Assembly: GCA_022813625.1 (NCBI GenBank)
Contig: JAKLMB010000028.1
Coordinates: forward strand, 248,001-312,000
DNA: 64,000 nucleotides
Direction of reading: 5' to 3'
Source of the DNA: Aaosphaeria pasadenensis
Lineage: Eukaryota; Ascomycota; Dothideomycetes; Pleosporales
In this document: positions 57,086-64,000 of the stretch, piece by piece
Layout of the letters: every line of letters starts with the position of its first letter
Position numbering within the stretch: the stretch's first letter is position 1
Notes under the pieces: model-generated
What the model was told of the DNA's origin: nothing
The model's input: only the letters and a program-made list of their open reading frames with translations
Database searches by the model: none
Position numbers and translations under genes: made by a program

Positions 57086-60000
57086 GGCAGAGAGGTAAGG
57101 CGAAGGTTGATGACAAGATAAGTGGGCGGCAGTGGGTGGATGTATTCGAAACCTTTGTGGAGGAGAAGGTGACGGAATGGATGAGAGGAGGAGGACAGAA
57201 TGATATATACGTAGCGAAGGCTCGATATGTATTTGAAGAGGAGTGATGGAAGAGCTTGAGGAACTGTAGTGAAATCCAAAGGAGTAGACACAGGTACGTG
57301 TGTTATACTATATGCTCGAGTCCAGTTGCTGTGAGAAGCCCGCGGGCTTGGCGGGGTTTGGTAGGGCCGCTTCAACGGTTGCCCTGTGCAGGATTTTGAT
57401 TCAGATGTTGGCGCCAAAAAGGTGAAAGTTCAGGTTACTTTCACTGTAAGCTAAGCGAATATTCCATGCTCGTCCGGACTGGCTTGATGGTGGAGAGGTG
57501 ACAAGAGTGACAATCCTCAAGGTCTTCAGACATGGTCCCTGGCGCCTACGCCTAGGCTGGCTCTGCTGGGGTCCCTTGCCACCATCCTAACCCCGGCATG
57601 GTGATCCACTTGGATGGATGCAGCAAAATGCAGCAAATGCATTTGCTCGTTTCAGCTGAGCAGATAGCGCGGCAGGGGGGGAGTTCTGCATGGCTGACAG
57701 GGCCAGGGCTAGGGTGGCACCGCCGCCCACGATGATCTGACCACCAACGATGGTGGGTGTGTGGGTGGTGGTGGTGGTGGTGGTGTTGATGGTGGAGGTC
57801 ATGGTCCAAGGTCCAAGGTCCATGATAGTCCATGGGAGAGTCGGCATGGTCCCGAGGTGTGGCTAGAGGAAGCCATGCAGATGCCGGACAGCCTTGTTAC
57901 ATCGATAAGAACGAGCCAGAGCTAATGCCTCACCCTTCCCTCACGTATGCCTGCCCAGACCCAAATCAATCGCAAACGGTCGGGAGCAGAGATGTGCAGA
58001 GCCTTACCCGCGCCGAATGTAGCAGCCTCGTGCAGAATGGGCGCAATTGGCAAGTTTGGATGCAGTTCGCGCGGTCGTGTAACGAAACTCAACTCCATGA
58101 TGGACGAAGCGGGCAGTGAACTCCATTGTACATGTTCACCGGCGGCAGACAATTCGCGGGGAGGATATCATTTCGTTTCCGTTGAGTATCCAGGCGTTTG
58201 CTATGCCTCTCCAATACAGCATGCAGAGCGGGTGTGAAGGCGGGCGCTAGGCGATGGGGGCGCAGGTTATTGGATTATTGGGGCAGAGATGTACCCAAAA
58301 AGAGAACCACCCACCTAGGTAATAGTCACCTACCTACCCAGGTAATTAGGTACTCACTCTACCTTCCTATGCTGCGGCAGTAGCAATATCGACATGCGTT
58401 TTCCACAAGAGGCCAAAACGCTTATACTGATTAGTGGTGAGATGTGAATAGCCCCAGCGTCCGGACTCTTCTGCTTTGGATGCAGTGTATGCGTACGCAT
58501 GGCCCATCTCCATTGCATGGCATGGCATCACGAAGGGGAGGGGGGGAGACATCGAAAGGTACTTGCAGACCTGGCGCACTGTGGAAGCTCCACTGTACGG
58601 GACTGTCAAGCAGCGAGTGCACGAGACTAGTTGCCTTCCACAAGCGCCTTCTCCGATGCCAGCGAAGGTCAGTCTCAGGTGCTGTAGAGCACAGTGTGCA
58701 GTGTGTATGATGAGCGAGTCTGTGTGGAGGTGGAGATGGGACGACGTAGACGTGGAGGTGGGAGAAGCGCGAATGAACGCGCAGCCTCGGGTCAGAAAAA
58801 GTAAAAGCAATTGTGGCACCAGTGCTGTGGCCAATCAGAGCATCTCCTGTGCGGGCCCAAAGTGGTAAGTATCTAGGTCGGGTTTGTATCCGTCCTTCTT
58901 GTACGATTGTATCCGAACTTCCTCCCTCAGGAACTTGGAAAATGCCTGCCAGCTTTCGATTCCATAATGAATTCAATTATTGTTCCATCTCTCTTGTAAA
59001 GGAAAGGACTACTTTCCTTTAGCCTGCAGATTGTGAATCCTGACTACACGTACCAAGAAGTATGTGTCAACAATCCCACTAAGAACCTCCAAGTGTCAGA
59101 CCTCCAACCTCCATTAGGATCTGCTTATGGCGTGTCCCATTCTGCGAATCCACAACACGAGCGATGATACACCACGACTAGACTACCGTCACAAGACTTT
59201 CCTCTCTCGTCGAAATGGAGTAATGTGTGGTCCACCGATAAGCAAGCCACGGTTCAACATGCTACGCAACGACCTCAGGGCCCTATGCTCCAGCCCTACA
59301 GCAGACGATTGTCCAGGATCGACACATTCATTTCGTTTAGTGACTCTATGCTTGAATCTGTATCTCTAAGAATATCTCTCCATCGTAGCTTATCGACTAT
59401 TCGGCTTGCTCCGATATTACGACTTCCCTATCGTCATTATGCAAAACGAGAGAGGTAGGTAGCATCCCAGAACGCATAGATCAAACCCATGCATACATCG
59501 ATCGACTCCATCGCGACGATATCCAAGAATAACGATCGTCACTTCCTTCCGAATTGTATTCTGTTATCGTTTGTAATACTCCGAAACTCGCGGCTTGAAT
59601 CTTTCTCCCCATGTCCCTCGACGTGCCCATCGACGTTATGCAGGAGGTGATGACCACAATCTCAGAACAAGCTACTAATCATCGAGCAGACAATGCGACA
59701 GGAAGAGCAGATCCTAGCACTAGGTAACATTTTTTTCTCCTTCCCCAGTGGTAGGGACCTCGTCTCGTCTCACCCTCTGTTTGGGGCCGACTGAAAGAGG
59801 TTGTATTGGATTCCCACATCTTTTTCTGTAAGTGTACTAGGCGGGCCGTCAAACAGGGTTGGAGAATGGTGCTTCGAGAAAATATTGAGAAAGTCCGTAG
59901 GATCGCGACACTCTGAAACTAAAGATGCTCGTTTTTGCTTTGTACGAAAATCATTCCAGCCCTATCGTCGGAGGTTTTGGAAACCACCGTAACCCTTCGT

Positions 60001-61265
60001 ATCGACGCGGCTAGTAGTCGAGAATTGTCGTTGCTGCAGATCTATATGGAGAGATCAAACCTCGGATCTTGGGAGGGAGGGGTTGGTCGGGTGGTGGATA
60101 CCCACCCAGAGATGTCACAATGGCAATAATTGGGGTTGGTTAGTTGGCGAGCAGGGGCGGGTGAGGCTGCTATGTGACAGGCGATCGTATTCTTGCTATG
60201 TAATGGAAAAGAAGGGTATACCCAAAGTTTCGAATCGGAAAGCCCCTTGCACAGTGTTTCGAGATTCGTTACAAGACCGAATGTGTGGGCTTGTTCGCTC
60301 TGGTCTGGGTAGGTGGACAAGACAGGTGTAGAGGTGGGCACTGGGGGGGGTTCCACAAGGCTGCTAGGCGTGGGAATGGGGGTGGGTTTTGGCGTTGTTA
60401 GGCTGCCCAGCAAGCCCATTCTCTCGGGGACGTCCTCTGCAGGTCGTCTACCCACCGGTGCGGACGTGCGCAGCCAGCTCACGGTATGTACCATTAACCA
60501 TAGTTACTTTTTGTGCATTACCGTTGAACGACTGTATGCCTAATGAGTCCCTAATTTACAAGATAAGGGACAATACCGCGGAGAATAATATGGCGTAGAA
60601 TTCCCTGCAGATTGTTTAATGGCAGATAGATAGGCACTGCCTCTTGACTGCTTGTGGCAGCTTCTAATGATAGAAATCATGCTCTCCAGGTTCGGCTTTG
60701 CACGCGGAGATTTGGGAGGTATTTTGGGTGACGTAGCTACCGAACATCTTTCGGCAAGCGGCATATGTGTGCGTTGATTAATTCATCGAAGGACATGTTC
60801 TGGGTTTGTGCTGCGAGATCTCGTCATCTGGAAATATTGAATGTCACTTGTGGTAGAGTGATGGAGGAGGCTGAGTGCCCTGCGTGTATCGTGGTTGTGG
60901 TATGTAAATAGAATATCAATAAATTAAACAGACAAGATGACGGAGACACACAGCGAGAGAGGAACTAGAGGAGGGGAGAGGAAAGGCGGGACAGCTACTT
61001 CGCATCGGTTCAACCCGCATGTGGTTTAGTGCACCAACTTTCATTATTTTTTTCCTCATTGCGAAGAGCTTCCCTATCTGCCCCGCGTTTGATAGGAAGA
61101 GAGAGAGAGCTCTCTCATTCCGGGGCGGCCGAACATTCTATCCATCAACACGTGGGACATTGTCCCCAAAATCCTCATCGCAAAACGTCTTAAAACATAT
61201 ACATCTTTATTTATTATTCCCCTTCGTTTTGTTTTCCCCCTTCCGCTCGATTCCTATAGGAGGTT
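57086..61265. other. Divergent intergenic region (4.2 kb) between the Zn2Cys6 gene and thiamine pyrophosphokinase
   Basis: It begins with the leader of the regulator, followed by a (GGT)n/GTGG tract at about 57755-57790 and CTACCTACC strings near 58320-58350. No protein-like frame; frames at 58367-58976 and 60042-60494 are rejected. No RNA gene recognised. The length suggests an extended promoter for the regulator. Confidence 0.5.
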
Positions 61266-62233
61266 ATGGGCGGGACTGAAACGCAGGAGTACAATCCCGG
61301 GCTCTTCCTCTTGGATGATGATGGTGATGATACCTCTACCTCTCCATCTGCACCTGCTCCGACAGGATCCAACCAACCAGATCTCCTCATCCTGAACCAA
61401 CCCATCGCGAGCGTCGACCTGCTCAGCAGGCTCTGGGCGCACTCGCGATACCGCATCTGCGCCGACGGCGGCGCGAATAGACTGTACGACCTTTTTTCCG
61501 GGGGAGGACCGCTGCTGGAAGCGAGGAGGGCTGAGTTTGTGAGATAATTATTTCCCCCCCGCGTGGTTTTGATATTCCCCTCCCCCATCTTGCATTCGCA
61601 TTCGCCCCCCTCCCCCAGCCGTGCTGCAGGCGGCAGGCATGATCAAGTGGCTGACTAGTTTTTCTGTTTCTTTTTCTAAAGATACCGACTTGCGTCCATG
61701 GGGATTTTGATTCATTGAGAGAGGATGTTAAAAGCTATTACATTGCCCAGGGGGCGGAGGTGGAGAGGGATCCGGGACAGTTGACCACCGATTTTGGCAA
61801 AGTGATGCTGAAGATCAAGGCGCTGCATCGTCCGCCGTCCTCCTCGCCGCGAGAGGTGCTGGTGTTGAGTTCGCTGGGCGGCAGGGTCGACCAGGGAATC
61901 GGCCTGCTGCACGAGATGCTGCGGGAGGAGACGCAGGATCCGCATGTACGGTTCACGCTGGTCACCGAGACCAACATCACGGTGATCGTGAGGGAGGGGA
62001 GGGGCGTCGTCCGCGGGATGAAGAGGCATGGGTTGTTCAAGAAGCATAGCGGGATTCTGCCCATTTACGGTCCCGCGGTCGTCACGACGTCTGGGTTCGA
62101 GTGGGACGTTGAGGACTGGCCGACACGCATGGGGGACCAGGTCAGTACGAATAATCATACGGTGGATGATGATATCTATGTGCAGACGAGTGCACCGGTG
62201 TTGTTTACCGTTGAGCGGGAACCGTTGGCTTAG
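61266..62233 (+). CDS. thi80: Thiamine pyrophosphokinase
   Basis: Two exons (61266-61538, 61682-62233) give 274 residues. The N-terminal half has DLLILNQPI and the nucleotide/metal-binding CADGGANRLYD (65-75). Exon 2 begins IPTCVHGDFDSL (Gly98-Asp99, Asp101-Ser102), then GQLTTDFGKVM and LSSLGGRVDQ (153-162). The C-terminal thiamine-binding beta domain runs from HSGILPIYGPAVVTTSGFEW to NNHTVDDDIYVQTSAPVLFT. The enzyme transfers pyrophosphate from ATP to thiamine to make TPP in the cytosol. The intron (143 nt) falls just before the HGDFDS motif. I found no TPP-riboswitch-like structure in the intron or leader. Length is near that of other fungal TPKs. Confidence 0.93.
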
Positions 62234-64000
62234 CGTGGGAAGGGTTTATGTACAAGAGCTATCAAACGACAGAATACAGTATCTACTTCGATGCAGATGG
62301 AGGTACATGATCCATGTACTGTATGGATGGATGTACAAACCCTTGTTTGGTGGTGGTGAAGAGGAGAGCATGTCTGCATATCATTTCCTCAAGCCGTTCC
62401 GTCTCGAACGGGATCTACCCTTCTGCACTGCTCGTCACCTCGGGAAGGGCAGAAATACAAGTAACTTGCTATCAGGTATATTAAATCAGGCGAGCAACGG
62501 GAGGGGAAACCAAGAGGGCTATGCTACGATAGGGAAGAGAATAAATGTACCAATCAAAGAGCCAGGGAATTAGGTATCCTTGTTGGTCGCCTATAACCAA
62601 CGAACGGGTGCGACGCATTTCAGAGTCGTGGGCCTTGAGGCAAGTCCATGGCGATGCAGACGCAAATGCAATCGTCCTTTGCAATGGCTGATCGTTGTTG
62701 TCTAGGTATAGCACGTTGGATTATCACGTCGTCGGGGATTAACGCAATAATGGCGCCGATGACGATGGTCTGGAGTCGGAGGGGTTGGTGGAGACTAGGT
62801 AGACGCATACCCGGCGTGAATAGCTATGCGTGTCGTGCCTAAGCGATTTGAAGGACGTTCAATAATATACTCATACTACAGTCCAACATCCAGAGAATCA
62901 TAGAGACAGCAACTTCACGGCATGCAAGTGCGCTGGGCAAAGGGATATTCTTTTTACGTCAAATTTATCGTATGGCCATTCGCTTGTAGGTAGCGACCAA
63001 AAAGGGGAGTGTTGAAAATAGACACGAATAGACACGAAGAGAAGGGGAAGTCACTCGTATTGATGGGATGATCGAGCATGATAGTGGATTGCTTTCTGTG
63101 CTTGACTCGTGGACGCCATGCTACGATCGCGATTCATTCTTGCGACTACGACTGCGACATCGCTTCCGATTCCGATTTGCACGGAGCATGTGAAAGAAGG
63201 AGAGCTCGTGTTCGTGTGCGCATGGCAAGAAAACGAGGAGATGAAAAGAGAAACAAGAGTTCAAGATAGGGCAGAGCAGAGCAGAGCAGGAAAGAATAGG
63301 GAGCAGAAGATGATAACTGTATCGATGTGTGTTTCCTTGTTTTTGTTTCCATTTTTGTTTGTTGAATGGCGGCTGCAGTTACTTTTTGCTGATCTGCCGG
63401 CGCTACTGTAAGTTTTTGCACGAAACAAGAGCGGCTGCTTGGACATGTGGGCGACCCTGCACGTAAATGGCCACGGGCCTGCCTCCGAGAAAAGCTTACT
63501 CTGGAGCTTAAGTTCTCGTTGTGTGTATTTCGTTCCTGGTTCCAATGATAGTGATGCTTGAAGGAGTGTACGAACGTCATCTTCGGACACCAAACAAACA
63601 AATAAACAAATAAACAAGGCAAAAGATGGAAAATACCAGGTTTATGCAATTGTTGAGGGAAGGGGGCAGGCAAATCGACGATAGAGATAAGATCAAACGA
63701 TAGTGTACACGGGATAGTTAATTAGATAAATATGGAAGATGCCAATTTCGGTTCCGCGATAAAGGATTCGAAAACTTCCATCGTTGAACTGATTTTTCGA
63801 TGGAGCTAATGCCATATGAGGACTTGAGCCGCGATTAATCAGCGCCGCCAATACGAGCAGAGCAAATTTACGAGTGGATTTAGTCGGTGATGGACTGTTA
63901 AGTATACTGTTACACTGTGATCGCGTTTAGGCTTTCCCTTTTCCCTATTCCTGTTCCTGTCTGTGCTGCGTATTGTGTATGTAGGTGCGGGTACTACTCA
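62234..64000. other. 3' flank of thiamine pyrophosphokinase to the right window edge
   Basis: No open frame resembles a protein. There is an AAATA/CAAA-rich stretch at 63590-63620 and a GCAGA repeat near 63272-63288. Whatever gene comes next lies outside the window. Confidence 0.55.

Noticed and set aside
58367..58976. Two overlapping minus-strand frames of 155 and 181 codons upstream of the Zn2Cys6 gene
   Set aside because: Neither has recognisable domain content, and they overlap in different frames; chance open frames are more likely.
60042..60494. 150-codon minus-strand frame
   Set aside because: Thr/Pro-rich low-complexity translation with no homology that I recognise.
1..64000. tRNA, 5S rRNA or spliceosomal RNA genes
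   Set aside because: I looked by eye for A/B-box (GGTTCGANTCC) pairs and known snRNA/5S cores on both strands and found no convincing candidate; a covariance-model scan would be decisive.

Overview
The window is nuclear DNA from a filamentous ascomycete, most likely Pezizomycotina; I cannot fix the class. The evidence is short GT-AG introns (mostly 47-95 nt, often with CTGAC/CTAAC-type branch sites), a Zn(II)2Cys6 regulator, a Sim4/CENP-L kinetochore subunit of the filamentous-fungal type, a fungal OGT-like protein, a secreted GH115 xylan glucuronidase, and many simple repeats between genes. All multi-exon models were assembled by hand from reading frame, splice sites and family conservation; none rests on transcript data.

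Layout, left to right. A secreted FAD-linked oxidoreductase runs off the left edge (minus strand). The CENP-L homologue fta1 (minus) is divergent from hsp88, an Hsp110-class chaperone (plus). Then come GH115 alpha-glucuronidase (plus), an ammonium transporter with a 13-nt microexon (minus), a MutY adenine DNA glycosylase (minus), a PH-domain protein with a poly-proline tail (minus), a conserved-looking coiled-coil protein of unknown role (plus), SEC62 (minus), a long O-GlcNAc-transferase-like protein (plus), UPF2/NMD2 (plus) and mitochondrial L-2-hydroxyglutarate dehydrogenase (minus). After a gene desert of about 12 kb come a compact Zn2Cys6 transcription factor (minus) and thiamine pyrophosphokinase (plus).

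The genes are mostly unrelated single-copy functions: proteostasis and translocation (hsp88, SEC62), RNA surveillance (UPF2), DNA repair (MutY), chromosome segregation (fta1), nutrient acquisition (GH115, ammonium transporter), metabolite repair and cofactor synthesis (L2HGDH, TPK) and signalling (OGT, PH protein, Zn2Cys6). I see no operon-like or secondary-metabolite cluster and no convincing new multi-gene system.

The less ordinary signals are regulatory or in gene structure. Two introns preserve the reading frame, and one of them (hsp88) would encode a bipartite-NLS-like stretch if retained. A 13-nt microexon sits in the ammonium transporter, downstream of a dense cluster of GATA sites. 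A palindromic CGG-N6-CCG motif recurs between SEC62 and the OGT gene. An intron splits the zinc cluster of the transcription factor. Strand-asymmetric pyrimidine/CA-rich islands in the 12-kb desert resemble the leaders of the real genes and may mark unannotated transcripts.
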